From CAZKRL01 sp964555295 (GTDB taxonomy: Bacteria > Bacteroidota > Bacteroidia > Flavobacteriales_D > Sanyastnellaceae), in the NCBI GenBank assembly GCA_964555295.1, contig CAZKRL010000043.1:1-21676 (forward strand): 21,676 nt of DNA. Reading direction: 5' to 3'. The position numbers and the translations under genes were made by a program. Below the pieces are notes generated by a model, which had not been told where the DNA came from, ran no database searches, and saw only the letters and a list, made by a program, of their open reading frames with translations. Shown here piece after piece: positions 1 to 8,212 of the stretch; the stretch's first letter is position 1; the number at the start of each line of letters is the position of its first letter.

Positions 1-1
1 C

Positions 2-1324
2 AATGCTCCGGTGGTTACTCCATCAGTGAGCGATGATTGCAGCCAGTTGTCACTTTCATACAACGACGAGAACTGGACAGAAGAATGTGTGAATGGAATC
101 GTTCGTACATGGACAGCAGTAGACGCTTGCGGTAACGCATCATACTTTGCGCAGAGCATCCGCTTTGAGGATACAACTGAACCAGAACTCAGCGGTTGTC
201 CATCAGATCAGGTGATTGCTTGCACCGACGAGCTTCCAGCTCCTGCAGTAGTAACAGTGAGCGATGCTTGCGACAGCGATGTTGAAGTAGTGTATGAGCA
301 GTATGTATATGGAGATCTTCCAGCGGCAGGTTCAATTGCTGACTGCGATTTGATGACTCCAGTACGTCCGGCCAACAACCCATGTGCATACCCTGCAGAT
401 TGGGCGATGAGTCTCTTTGGAATGCCATCAGCTTACCGTTGGTACAATGTATCAGCCGGTAACTTGGTACAGTATCCAAATGGAACTATTCAGTTGACAG
501 CTACATTGAACAACGTGAACAATGCAGCCAATGGTTGGAACCTGAGCGTAACCTTTGCAGGAGGCATGAACTGGGAGCAATGGTCAAGCCAGGGCTTCCC
601 AACAGGTTTCAAGGCAGATTGCGGTGGTGAGGCAGCTAACCACACAGACTGGACCTACTTCTTGATGCAGGCAGGTGCCGGTGCTGAGATGACAGGTTTC
701 GGTGCGTATGCAGGTTCAGCGTTGAACTTGGTGCATGCTCCAGACAACAACTACTTCGGATTCCAATTGGGTGATGGAGCCAACAACTACAACGGAGCAG
801 ACAATGGCTTCGGCGGTTGGTTCTCATACAATGGTACCTTCCTTGTAAATAACGAGCCTGTATTCAGCGGCTCTGCTACAGGAGCAGGAGACCTTGCATT
901 CGAACTGGATTGCTGCCCAGACTACTATGTAGTACGTCAGTGGACAGCCACCGATTGTTCAGGTAACATGAGCTCATGCAGCCAGACGATCACATTCGAA
1001 GGCGGCACTGCTCCACAGGGCATGAACGACGGCGGTCTTGCAGAGGCCACAGAAGTTCGTTCAGGCAGCATGGTAACAGTTGCTCCGAACCCAGCTAGCG
1101 TGAAGACCTTGTTCACTTTCGTTCCAGCAAACACGGGTGTTACTTTCCTTGAGATCTATGATATCACTGGAAACAAAGTAGCAGATGTGTTCAGCGGCAA
1201 AGTAGATGCAGGTATTCAGTACCGTGTAGATTACGACGTGAACGCATTGCCAACAGGCGTGTACATGTTCCGTATGACCAACGGCAGCGAGGTGTTTACT
1301 GACCGACTGATCATCAACAAATAA
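2..1324 (+). CDS. Secreted HYR-like repeat protein with T9SS C-terminal sorting domain (3' part only)
   Basis: The frame is open from base 2, so the true start lies outside the window and only the last 440 or so residues are seen. Bases 2-330 encode Cys-rich immunoglobulin-like (HYR-like) repeats with the recurring WTAVDACGN motif and aspartate/proline-rich linkers. Bases about 330-910 encode a different, Gly/Asn/aromatic-rich beta-type domain. A second HYR-like strand (WTATDCSGN) follows at about 940-1010. From about 1080 the sequence is a type A T9SS sorting domain: PNPAS, then EIYDITGNKV, then LPTGVYMFRM, ending in LIINK. The family is exported by the Por/T9SS machinery and anchored or released at the cell surface, often as giant adhesins. 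Codon use leans to C-ending Asn, Asp and Tyr codons, unlike the AT-rich neighbours, which suggests high expression. Ligand and exact role are unknown. A terminator follows 20 bp downstream. Confidence 0.9.
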   Translation, partial: NAPVVTPSVSDDCSQLSLSYNDENWTEECVNGIVRTWTAVDACGNASYFAQSIRFEDTTEPELSGCPSDQVIACTDELPAPAVVTVSDACDSDVEVVYEQYVYGDLPAAGSIADCDLMTPVRPANNPCAYPADWAMSLFGMPSAYRWYNVSAGNLVQYPNGTIQLTATLNNVNNAANGWNLSVTFAGGMNWEQWSSQGFPTGFKADCGGEAANHTDWTYFLMQAGAGAEMTGFGAYAGSALNLVHAPDNNYFGFQLGDGANNYNGADNGFGGWFSYNGTFLVNNEPVFSGSATGAGDLAFELDCCPDYYVVRQWTATDCSGNMSSCSQTITFEGGTAPQGMNDGGLAEATEVRSGSMVTVAPNPASVKTLFTFVPANTGVTFLEIYDITGNKVADVFSGKVDAGIQYRVDYDVNALPTGVYMFRMTNGSEVFTDRLIINK

Positions 1325-1344
1325 TTGGCGAAAACCAAATGCTA

Positions 1345-1377
1345 AAAAGCGCCTCCGAAAGGGGGCGCTTTTGTTTT
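1345..1377 (+). terminator. Rho-independent terminator of the T9SS cargo gene
   Basis: A 12-bp stem (AAAAGCGCCTCC paired with GGGGGCGCTTTT, one G-T pair) is closed by a GAAA tetraloop, and the T run of the 3' arm is followed by GTTTTG. It lies 20 bp after the stop codon. It is the strongest intrinsic terminator in the window, and it separates the surface protein gene from the next plus-strand gene. Confidence 0.9.
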
Positions 1378-1520
1378 GGGGGGAAAAAATAATTTCTATG
1401 TCATTTTCTAGAAATTAGACGGTCTAGAATATGCTTATAAAACTATTCCCAAACAATCAGGAAACAGTAATTTTACCTCACCTTCATATTTTAGCGGAAT
1501 AGCAGCTACTAATTTGCAGT

Positions 1521-3206
1521 ATGAGTCAATTGGTTGAATTCGCAGAATTTGCAAAAGCGATAGGTAGACCTAAGTCAAGTTGGGTTTCCAAAATTCTATA
1601 TAAAGCTTCTGGTTTGCCTGAAATGAATAGGGCCTATTCTAAGAATGCTCATTTGAAAGGTATAGAATTTATTGACGGGATACTTAGTTACAACAATGTC
1701 CAGGCATTGTACATGGGTTCGTCGCTCGATAATATTCCACGGAGTGATGGCTTGGTCGTTGTTTGCAATCATCCTTTTGGCGGTATTGATGGATTGTTGG
1801 CCCTTCAAATGATGCTTAGGGTAAGACCGGATACTAAGGTCATGGCGAATTTTCTGCTTCAGAAAATTGAACCGTTAAAAGAGTTTGTTTTGGGTGTGAA
1901 TCCGTTTGATAGTAAGATATCGGATAAGGGAAGCGAAGGAGGATTAAGGGCAGCTATTAAACATGTTAAGTCTGGGGGATGTCTGATTATTTTTCCCGCT
2001 GGTGAAGTTGCGACGGGTAGAGGAAAAACTCCATCAGATAAAAAGTGGAACCCCTCAATAATTCGAATGATTCGCGATTTGAATGCGTCGATATTACCTG
2101 TGTTTTTTGCTGGCAGGAATTCAAAGGAATTTTATGCCATATCAAAGCTATCTCCCAAAATTCGAACCTTGATGCTGCCAAGGGAGATGGCGAAGAAGAA
2201 AAATTGTACCATTCACATGGTCATAGGGGAATGTCTGAGTCCGGCTTTGCTTAAAGGAATCGCAGATCAGGATTTGGTGGGGAGAATATTGAGAGCCAGA
2301 GTAACGTCACTAGAAGTAATTCCGCAAAGGCATCTCCACAAAGGCAGTTTATCAAATCAAGATAGTGCTTTAACAACCTGGCCCAATTTGCGGCCTGAGT
2401 TTGATTCCCTAATGCATTTGAAAATTGCCGAGCAAGGTGATTTTGAGTGCTATCTCATGCGATATAATGATTCTAAAGATATAATGTTTGAAGTGGGGAG
2501 GTTACGAGAAATTGCCTTTCGCAAGGTAGGGGAGGGAACCATGAATGAAATTGATCTGGATCAGTTCGATCGCCATTATCAGCATTTGGTTTTATGGAAT
2601 AAAAGGGATGGTCATATTGCGGGGGCATATCGCGCGGGTATTGGCTCAGAGATTGTTTCTGATACGAATGCCAACGGTCTTTATGTCTCCACGCTCTTTA
2701 AGTTTGATAATAGTCTTTTGCCTGTCTTAAAGCAATGTATTGAGTTGGGGAGGTCTTTTGTTTCACCGGAATATCAGCGTCATCGGCTTCCCCTTGGTGT
2801 ACTTTGGGATGGTATTCGATTCATCATGCGGAGGCATAGCGAATGTAAGTTCATTATTGGTCCTGTATCTATTTCTAATGGTTATCATAGAATTCTTCAA
2901 GGTCTTATGACTCAATATCTTAAATATCACTACAGTGATGAGATTTGGTCTGATAAGGTTATACCATATAATCCTCTAGAACGAGATATTTTCTCTGGAC
3001 TGGAAGATTTCAAAGAGCTGACTCGGTTGAGTCTATCGGAATTCGATAAGGTGATATCTGCAATCGATCCTATGGGAAGGAATTTGCCTGTATTAATCAA
3101 GCGTTATATATCCCAACATGCGCGGGTCCTAGGATTTAACCGCGATTTGAATTTTGGAAACTCAATTGACGTTTTGATGATGTCGCGAATTGAAAATATT
3201 CGTTAG
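1521..3206 (+). CDS. Bifunctional aminolipid acyltransferase (OlsF-like: PlsC-type domain + GNAT/OlsB-type domain)
   Basis: A 561-residue cytoplasmic or membrane-associated protein with two acyltransferase modules. Residues about 60-270 are a PlsC/LPLAT domain, with the catalytic HPFGGID motif (H84, D90) and the FPAGEVA block at 158-164. Residues about 300-510 resemble the GNAT-like N-acyltransferase of OlsB/hemolysin type (FEVGRLREIAFRKVGEGT near 323-340; GPVSISNGY further on). OlsF proteins of this order make ornithine lipids: the C-terminal domain N-acylates the amino acid with a 3-hydroxy fatty acid and the N-terminal domain O-acylates that product. In Bacteroidota related enzymes also make glycine or glycyl-serine lipids, so the head group is open. 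The ATG at 1521 is taken as the start. It stands alone, with 196 bp of AT-rich DNA upstream that holds no other gene. Confidence 0.8.
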   Translation: MSQLVEFAEFAKAIGRPKSSWVSKILYKASGLPEMNRAYSKNAHLKGIEFIDGILSYNNVQALYMGSSLDNIPRSDGLVVVCNHPFGGIDGLLALQMMLRVRPDTKVMANFLLQKIEPLKEFVLGVNPFDSKISDKGSEGGLRAAIKHVKSGGCLIIFPAGEVATGRGKTPSDKKWNPSIIRMIRDLNASILPVFFAGRNSKEFYAISKLSPKIRTLMLPREMAKKKNCTIHMVIGECLSPALLKGIADQDLVGRILRARVTSLEVIPQRHLHKGSLSNQDSALTTWPNLRPEFDSLMHLKIAEQGDFECYLMRYNDSKDIMFEVGRLREIAFRKVGEGTMNEIDLDQFDRHYQHLVLWNKRDGHIAGAYRAGIGSEIVSDTNANGLYVSTLFKFDNSLLPVLKQCIELGRSFVSPEYQRHRLPLGVLWDGIRFIMRRHSECKFIIGPVSISNGYHRILQGLMTQYLKYHYSDEIWSDKVIPYNPLERDIFSGLEDFKELTRLSLSEFDKVISAIDPMGRNLPVLIKRYISQHARVLGFNRDLNFGNSIDVLMMSRIENIR

Positions 3207-3348
3207 AATTATGTAGTTATTTTAATTATGTATTAATCCGATTGCGTTTATTTATCTCATTCAAACTGTTTGTCGTAGAATACATTCACTGATGAATATT
3301 TTGATTACGACTAACCTTATTTCATCCGTTGTGATACTAAAAGAACAT

Positions 3349-3831
3349 TCAATATGGTTTTACACCGATATAGTTGCCTGGGGGGTTGTATTTGCAAACG
3401 AAGTAAAATGCCTTCGATTTACCCCGAGCACATCCGCAACCTACCTGGGTAGTATTTTTCCATATCACTTGTGTGTAGTGCCCAACCTTCTCAAACACGT
3501 TAGATTTACCGTATCGAAAATCGACCTTCTCTTCATTCCATAATTCAACTCCGAAATGAGGTGGATTTGAATAAAATAATGCGATGTTTTCTCCATAGTC
3601 ATCATTATTACTATGGTAAAGCCCATTATCATCAAGGGCCAGGTTTAGTGCCCATTTTTCTGATTCTTTAGCAAGCTGTTTACTCCACTCGAGGTCAGGA
3701 ATATTTAGTACACTTCTCTCCTTATTATGAGCCGTTAGAATGGCCGCGATTTCATTTTCTTCAATTACGATTATTTGTGCTTTGCATAAGCTGACAATGA
3801 AACCGAATGCGATGATAAATTGGATTTTCAT
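3349..3831 (-). CDS. Secreted CAP-domain (SCP/PR-1-like) protein
   Basis: A 160-residue protein from the ATG at 3831, which begins directly with a signal peptide (MKIQFIIAFGFIVSLCKA). An ATG six codons upstream is possible but would place charged residues before the signal. The rest is one CAP domain. It has an N-terminal HNKER helix, H-x7-E in HSNNDDYGENIA, a second Glu in ELWNEE, and the signature GHYTQVIWKNTTQVGCG, followed by VCKYNPPGNY. These supply the two His and two Glu that form the CAP cavity. Bacterial CAP proteins are extracellular and the biochemical role of most is unknown. It is convergent with the acyltransferase gene (142 bp between stops) and separated by 200 bp from the upstream phospholipase-like gene, so it is probably its own transcript. 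Confidence 0.88.
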   Translation of the reverse strand: MKIQFIIAFGFIVSLCKAQIIVIEENEIAAILTAHNKERSVLNIPDLEWSKQLAKESEKWALNLALDDNGLYHSNNDDYGENIALFYSNPPHFGVELWNEEKVDFRYGKSNVFEKVGHYTQVIWKNTTQVGCGCARGKSKAFYFVCKYNPPGNYIGVKPY

Positions 3832-4031
3832 GGAAATGGATTTAATCACGTAACGGCTGCAATAACAATTTCGTTTGTTGACGATTGGAATTTTTGTGAC
3901 TCCGATTTTTTGAAGGAATAGACTGGTATTGGGTAGCGGTCACAATGATTCCATTGTTCTGGATGTCATTCTGTTTCATCTTCCATGACAATCCATTATT
4001 TCATATGCCCATAAGCATCTAGAATACACTA

Positions 4032-5015
4032 TTACTCATGTTCTCTTACTTGAAATTTTCCCTCTTTAACGAGCACGCTGTCTGTTTCGGAATTGATTTC
4101 ACCATTTTTGCGACCTAATTGAGGTTGTCCGGCATCTACCCATGCCGTGTACCAAAATGAGCCAATAGAATGAATCGCCTGACGCATTCTGCGTTCAACC
4201 TGGCCATCTAATTTTTCGCTATATGCCTTGGTAAATTCTTCTGAATATACTTTTATATTGGCTTGGCCTCTTGTTTCATAAGTGAATTTCTTGTCTTCTC
4301 CAAAGTTTTGGGTTAGCTCCTTCTCAATGGCCAAAACTGAATCTGTCGCTGCAAAACTCTCCTCTACTCTGTCCCAAATATAGTTTTGTGGGGCGTTTAT
4401 ATAAGTCGCCTTTCCGGTAAAGAAATCATATTCGTCAGAGAATAATTCAGGTACGCGACTTTCCCAGAATCCATGAATTCCACGCTGATTCGTCTTTTGA
4501 CCGTTATAATTGCTGGTGCTGTGCAGAGGCACGTGTGCGTCACCTATATAATGTCCAATTTCTGCGGAGAGTCTTAAAATTCTTGTTACGTCCTCTTGGC
4601 GAAAGGCTTCGGTGAGACGAGTATACATGAGGTATACATGCCATGGAACAATTCCGTGAGCCCTCAAAGTGTCCTCTGAAAATTTATCTACAGCGTCTTT
4701 CCATCGGCGAGGTATATTTTTGAATGGGTTGGGTTCTTGTGGTGTAGCATAGCGGTCCATATCGATATAGTGACACTCGGCCTCTCCAACAATTCCATAT
4801 CTTCTTTTATCCGGATCTACCGAATGTTCAATGAGATATTCAATATGATCCTTATAGAAGCCAAACATTTGTTCGGGTAGGGTAAATACTGCGAGCTCAT
4901 TGATTTTCTTATGTCCAAAAAAGCCCCAATCGTTGCATTCGTAGGGTTGATGAAAACTATTAAGACTTAGACAAATCGCACTCGCCATAATACATTTGAT
5001 GCTAATCCATCTCAT
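4032..5015 (-). CDS. Secreted zinc-dependent phospholipase C / S1-P1 nuclease superfamily enzyme
   Basis: A 327-residue protein with an N-terminal hydrophobic segment (MASAICLSL). The fold's trinuclear zinc ligands can be placed by spacing. W30 and H35 (WGFFGH) match the W1/H6 pair of P1 nuclease, H82/D85 (ECHYIDMD) and H126 come next, then H155, D159 and H165 (GHYIGDAHVPLH), then H181 and E185 (HGFWE). This supports a phosphoester hydrolase acting outside the cytoplasm on phospholipids or nucleic acids; the Bacteroidota family is usually annotated as zinc-dependent phospholipase C. In S1/P1 and PLC the Trp is the mature N-terminus, so signal cleavage just before W30 would be expected. The start ATG overlaps the stop of the upstream comB-like gene (ATGA), showing translational coupling. 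Substrate not determined. Confidence 0.83.
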   Translation of the reverse strand: MRWISIKCIMASAICLSLNSFHQPYECNDWGFFGHKKINELAVFTLPEQMFGFYKDHIEYLIEHSVDPDKRRYGIVGEAECHYIDMDRYATPQEPNPFKNIPRRWKDAVDKFSEDTLRAHGIVPWHVYLMYTRLTEAFRQEDVTRILRLSAEIGHYIGDAHVPLHSTSNYNGQKTNQRGIHGFWESRVPELFSDEYDFFTGKATYINAPQNYIWDRVEESFAATDSVLAIEKELTQNFGEDKKFTYETRGQANIKVYSEEFTKAYSEKLDGQVERRMRQAIHSIGSFWYTAWVDAGQPQLGRKNGEINSETDSVLVKEGKFQVREHE

Positions 5016-5806
5016 AGTGAAATACGACGCTTTTCATTCATTGAGTTGGCTGAAATCAATCCGTCTACTGTATAAGGTAACTTAACAATAAGTCCATCTT
5101 TTAAAATGGGAATACAATGCACAGTATTTGCCTGCAAGCAATATCGCACATCTTCTTGAATGTTTAGTTTCTTCAGTCGACGACGATGCGAGGATGCTTT
5201 AAGGAAACTCCATATGTTTTCTCTTGCCGATCGATAAATAAACTTTGCTGAAATCGTGCTGTCTTCCTGACAGATGAAATCACCGGTTTCGAGCAATGCA
5301 TCTGTAATAGCACCACCGCAAATTGTGTCCTCTAAATTGAATTTCTCTTTCCATCCGGATGCCAGAAGTAGAACGTTTTTTTTCATGTGTATGAGCCAAT
5401 GACAAAGTATATCCAGGTTATTCAAACACCCTATAACAACGTACGGCCTATCTTTTGCAATGCGAATGGCTTTTGTGCCATTTGTTGTGGTAAGAGCTAC
5501 CGTTTTGCCTTGTAGTTTTTTTTGTGTGAATGCAATCGGGGAATTACCAAATTCAAACCCTTCTACAACTTGCCCCTCTCTCTCAGCCGCGGTTATTATT
5601 CCGCGATTTTTTGAATCAATTGCTTCTTCAATAGTCTCCAAAGGAATGATACTTGCGACTCCGCAATGAATTGCTGTGGTGATTGCACTGGTGGCTCTCA
5701 ATACATCTATAACAACAACTATTTCGAATTTTTCCGGTTCATATAGATGGTATTGAGATGGTGAATAACATACCTCCACTCTTTTACGATCACTCACGTT
5801 TTCCAT
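5012..5806 (-). CDS. comB: ComB-family 2-phosphosulfolactate phosphatase
   Basis: A 264-residue cytoplasmic protein carrying all the conserved ComB blocks: VVIDVLRATS (D34) near 31-40, AEREG at 74-78 with GFEFGNSP ending at 90, TTTNGT at 106-111, and LASGWKE...LED at about 148-160. The founding enzyme dephosphorylates 2-phosphosulfolactate with Mg2+ on the way to coenzyme M in methanogens. Bacteroidota do not make coenzyme M, so the bacterial substrate is uncertain; sulfolactate or sulfonolipid metabolism is a guess. The gene ends in an ATGA overlap with the secreted phospholipase/nuclease gene. It starts 64 bp after crtZ on the same strand, so read-through from the carotenoid operon is possible. 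Confidence 0.88.
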   Translation of the reverse strand: MENVSDRKRVEVCYSPSQYHLYEPEKFEIVVVIDVLRATSAITTAIHCGVASIIPLETIEEAIDSKNRGIITAAEREGQVVEGFEFGNSPIAFTQKKLQGKTVALTTTNGTKAIRIAKDRPYVVIGCLNNLDILCHWLIHMKKNVLLLASGWKEKFNLEDTICGGAITDALLETGDFICQEDSTISAKFIYRSARENIWSFLKASSHRRRLKKLNIQEDVRYCLQANTVHCIPILKDGLIVKLPYTVDGLISANSMNEKRRISL

Positions 5807-5870
5807 TGCGGTGGTGAAGTTAATCCGAATGTCTGAATTTCAACCGGAGTAGTCAGTTGAGCGCGGTGAT

Positions 5871-6329
5871 TCAAGCTTTTTTTAATTTTCTGTAAGCTGA
5901 TGCTTCACGAAAATATTTGAGTGGAACCCAGAGCATACCAAAGCACTCTCCATTCTCGGCGCCAAGGTGCTTGTGATGGACCTTGTGTGCCTTGCGGATA
6001 GCACGGAAATAGAGGTTGTCAGTGCGGTTGAACCATGTGAATCGCCGATGAATTAGTACATCATGTATTAGAAAATATGCAAGGCCGTATGCTGCAATTC
6101 CGAGACCTATAAAAAACTTGATGTCAAAGTTGGAGATACTTCCATATATAATCAGCAAGCAGCTCGGGACAGCGAAGATTAGGAAAAACGCATCATTCTT
6201 CTCGAAAAACCCTGGGGATGGCTGGTGGTGATCTTCGTGCAAGTACCATAGAAAACCATGCATTACAAAGCGATGGGTACACCAGGTGATACCCTCCATT
6301 AATATGAAAGTAGCCAAGAGCCAAATCAT
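5871..6329 (-). CDS. crtZ: Beta-carotene 3-hydroxylase (CrtZ)
   Basis: A 152-residue integral membrane di-iron hydroxylase. The histidine boxes are in order: H19-x4-H24 (THRFVMH), H31-x2-HH (HEDHH), H89-x4-H94 (HDVLIH) and H115-x2-HH (HKVHH). Hydrophobic segments lie near 1-15, 50-64 and 72-88. The enzyme hydroxylates carbon 3 of beta-ionone rings, giving zeaxanthin from beta-carotene. It is the last gene of the carotenoid operon, and its ATG overlaps the idi stop by four bases. A beta-ring hydroxylase implies a lycopene beta-cyclase, which is not encoded in this window. Confidence 0.93.
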   Translation of the reverse strand: MIWLLATFILMEGITWCTHRFVMHGFLWYLHEDHHQPSPGFFEKNDAFFLIFAVPSCLLIIYGSISNFDIKFFIGLGIAAYGLAYFLIHDVLIHRRFTWFNRTDNLYFRAIRKAHKVHHKHLGAENGECFGMLWVPLKYFREASAYRKLKKA

Positions 6330-6859
6330 ATGAGCTGAAGATCTTTTCGGTGGGCCAATAGTGACCCAAGCGTTATTCTAAACCAGGGTGTAAATGCGTT
6401 CGGGGCTTCACTGACTTCGGCCATTAAGTGTTCGATGTCGATGTAACGATAAGCCATAACCTCATCGTTGTTGGGTATCGGTATATCATTGGTTACACCT
6501 GTAAAGACATGGTCGAACTCGTGCTCAATAAGTCCCTTACCGACATCCGACCGATATACAAATGAGTAAGCCTTGGTAAGATTACATGTAAGGCCCATTT
6601 CCTCTTTCAATCTTCGTATAGCTGCACTTTCGGTGTTTTCCCCGGGACGCGGATGTGAGCAACAAGTGTTTGTCCATAGGCCAGGTGAGTGGTACTTTCC
6701 CATGGCTCTTTTCTGAATTAACATCTCACCGTTATCATTGAATAGAAAAACGGAAAACGCCCGGTGTAACAACCCTTCGCGGTGAGCGCGCATTTTTTCG
6801 ATGCAGCCCAACTCTAAATCACATTCGTCTACCAAAATCACTTGCTCCTGTAGATTCAT
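6326..6859 (-). CDS. idi: Isopentenyl-diphosphate delta-isomerase, type I
   Basis: A 177-residue Nudix-fold enzyme. The metal and active-site residues of the E. coli enzyme are recognisable: AHREGLLHRAF (H26, H32), the catalytic cysteine C67 in TNTCCSHP, the Nudix-like helix RLKEEMG near 83-89, and the catalytic Glu in EHEFDHVF (E112/E114). It interconverts IPP and DMAPP and so supplies the starter for C20 and C40 isoprenoids. It sits in the carotenoid operon with four-base overlaps on both sides. That tight coupling suggests it tunes precursor flow to pigment rather than serving as a general isoprenoid gene. Confidence 0.95.
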   Translation of the reverse strand: MNLQEQVILVDECDLELGCIEKMRAHREGLLHRAFSVFLFNDNGEMLIQKRAMGKYHSPGLWTNTCCSHPRPGENTESAAIRRLKEEMGLTCNLTKAYSFVYRSDVGKGLIEHEFDHVFTGVTNDIPIPNNDEVMAYRYIDIEHLMAEVSEAPNAFTPWFRITLGSLLAHRKDLQLI

Positions 6860-7365
6860 GATTTGAATTTTTTGAATTGGTTTCGTTTTTCCACCGAAAT
6901 TTCGTCACAATCCAGAATGTATCGCAGGGCTATTGACCAAAAAAAATGATTTGATCGGATTTGGCCGGACTTGAAGGCATTGAATACCACATCCACATCA
7001 TCTTCTATTTCTCCAGAGTAACCCAACATAAATGGTGCCTCTGCTTGCACAGTTAAACGAAGAAAGCGAATTTCTGCATTGTATGGTTGCTCTTTGATGG
7101 CTGCTTCAAGCAATTCCTTACCTCTATTGAAATAGTCTAATTTGGTATAAACCCCATCTGCAATATCAGCATACATTGCAAGCGCTACTCCGCGATAACC
7201 CTTTTCTGCGGATACATTTAGATTAAGCTTTTCTGAGCTCGCAAGGAAGTTTCTAATTCCTTCTTGGCTCCGAGCGTTGATGTAGGAGTGACGAATATTA
7301 TCAGGCTGTGCGATGATGGATGCACTTTTTGTTATTATCCAAATCAGCACAAGTAATGACCTCAT
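6856..7365 (-). CDS. Periplasmic protein of unknown function inside the carotenoid operon
   Basis: A 169-residue protein whose function I do not recognise. Residues 1-19 form a signal peptide (MRSLLVLIWI...SIIAQ), so the product is probably periplasmic or surface-exposed. The rest is predominantly helical and TPR-like in look: YFNRGKELLEAAIKEQPYNAEIRFLRLTVQAEAP reads as a helix-turn-helix repeat with the usual Asn/Ala spacing. A short variable region and FFWSIALRYILD follow. No catalytic motif is visible. Four-base overlaps with crtB upstream and idi downstream tie its translation to the pathway. It does not look like a heterodimeric or CrtY-type lycopene cyclase, which would be membrane-spanning or FAD-binding. 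A role in pigment handling or cluster-specific folding is only inference. Confidence 0.8.
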   Translation of the reverse strand: MRSLLVLIWIITKSASIIAQPDNIRHSYINARSQEGIRNFLASSEKLNLNVSAEKGYRGVALAMYADIADGVYTKLDYFNRGKELLEAAIKEQPYNAEIRFLRLTVQAEAPFMLGYSGEIEDDVDVVFNAFKSGQIRSNHFFWSIALRYILDCDEISVEKRNQFKKFKS

Positions 7366-8210
7366 AACAAATTCAAGCTGTTTCTAATGTAAGACCCAGC
7401 GGCAAGAGCGATTTTTTCTGAATTAGGAATGCGTATCCTCTCGTCCAATATTCGCTCACTGGGTACTGATCTGATTTTGTCAAAAAGTCTTCGATAATAC
7501 AAATAAGCCGTATATACACCGAGACGTGACGATTTAGGTAGCATTTGGATACCTATCAGAGAAACGTTAAAATCATCTTCAATTTCTTTCTCAATACGTG
7601 CCTTGGCATAGTCATCGAATCTATCCAATTCTAGCCCCGGGAAATAGGCTCTGCCTAAGCCTTCGAAATCTGCATTGAGATCACGAAGGAAATTAATTTT
7701 TTGGAAGGCCGCACCCAAACGCATGGCATAAGGTTTCAGGTTCTCATAGTTTTTGTTATTCCCCTCTGTAAAAACCCTAAGACACATCAATCCTACCACT
7801 TCAGCTGAACCCAATATATACGTCTCATAACCTCTTCTGTCATATGCCTTTTTATCAAGGTCCATTTCCATACTCAACAGAAATCGGTCGACTAATTCAT
7901 AAGTAATTCCGTAACGATGGTAGGTTAATTGAAATGCATGCAATACCGGGTTCATTGAGATCTTTTCGCTGAGGGCCTCGTTCGTATTTTCTCGGAACCG
8001 GGCTAATAAGGCCTTCTTGTCGTATTCATGCAGTGTATCTACAATTTCATCTGCATATCGAACGAAGCCATAGATCGCACAAATAGGATCGCGCATTGAC
8101 TTTTTCAATAGTCGTATACCAAAACTGAAACTGGTGCTGTATGATCTTGTAATGTTCCTGCTTCCCGCGAAGGCCACTTTATCAAATATGTCTCGTTGAT
8201 TGGACGTCAT
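7362..8210 (-). CDS. crtB: Phytoene synthase (CrtB)
   Basis: A 282-residue trans-isoprenyl diphosphate synthase of the squalene/phytoene family. The first aspartate motif is ADEIVDT (D54, D58) and the second is NFLRDLNADFEGLGRAYFP (D177, D181). YETYILGSAEVVGLMCLRVF is also typical. It joins two geranylgeranyl diphosphates to phytoene. I chose the ATG at 8210, two bases after the crtI stop. A TTG at 8216 would overlap that stop by four bases and add two residues, and cannot be excluded since overlaps are the rule in this operon. crtE (GGPP synthase) is not in the window. Confidence 0.94.
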   Translation of the reverse strand: MTSNQRDIFDKVAFAGSRNITRSYSTSFSFGIRLLKKSMRDPICAIYGFVRYADEIVDTLHEYDKKALLARFRENTNEALSEKISMNPVLHAFQLTYHRYGITYELVDRFLLSMEMDLDKKAYDRRGYETYILGSAEVVGLMCLRVFTEGNNKNYENLKPYAMRLGAAFQKINFLRDLNADFEGLGRAYFPGLELDRFDDYAKARIEKEIEDDFNVSLIGIQMLPKSSRLGVYTAYLYYRRLFDKIRSVPSERILDERIRIPNSEKIALAAGSYIRNSLNLL

Positions 8211-8212
8211 AG

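Noticed and set aside
1381..1520. Promoter for the acyltransferase gene
   Set aside because: The only candidate, CTAATTTG at about 1509-1516, does not fit TAnnTTTG and lies too close to the start codon.
3292..3543. 83-codon plus-strand frame
   Set aside because: It lies mostly antisense to the CAP-domain gene, which has full family motifs; this frame has no recognisable features.
3832..4031. Imperfect repeats around GGATTGTCAT/ATGACATCC as a regulatory element
   Set aside because: The pairing is short and gapped, with no T run or known box; nothing else is visible in this intergenic stretch.
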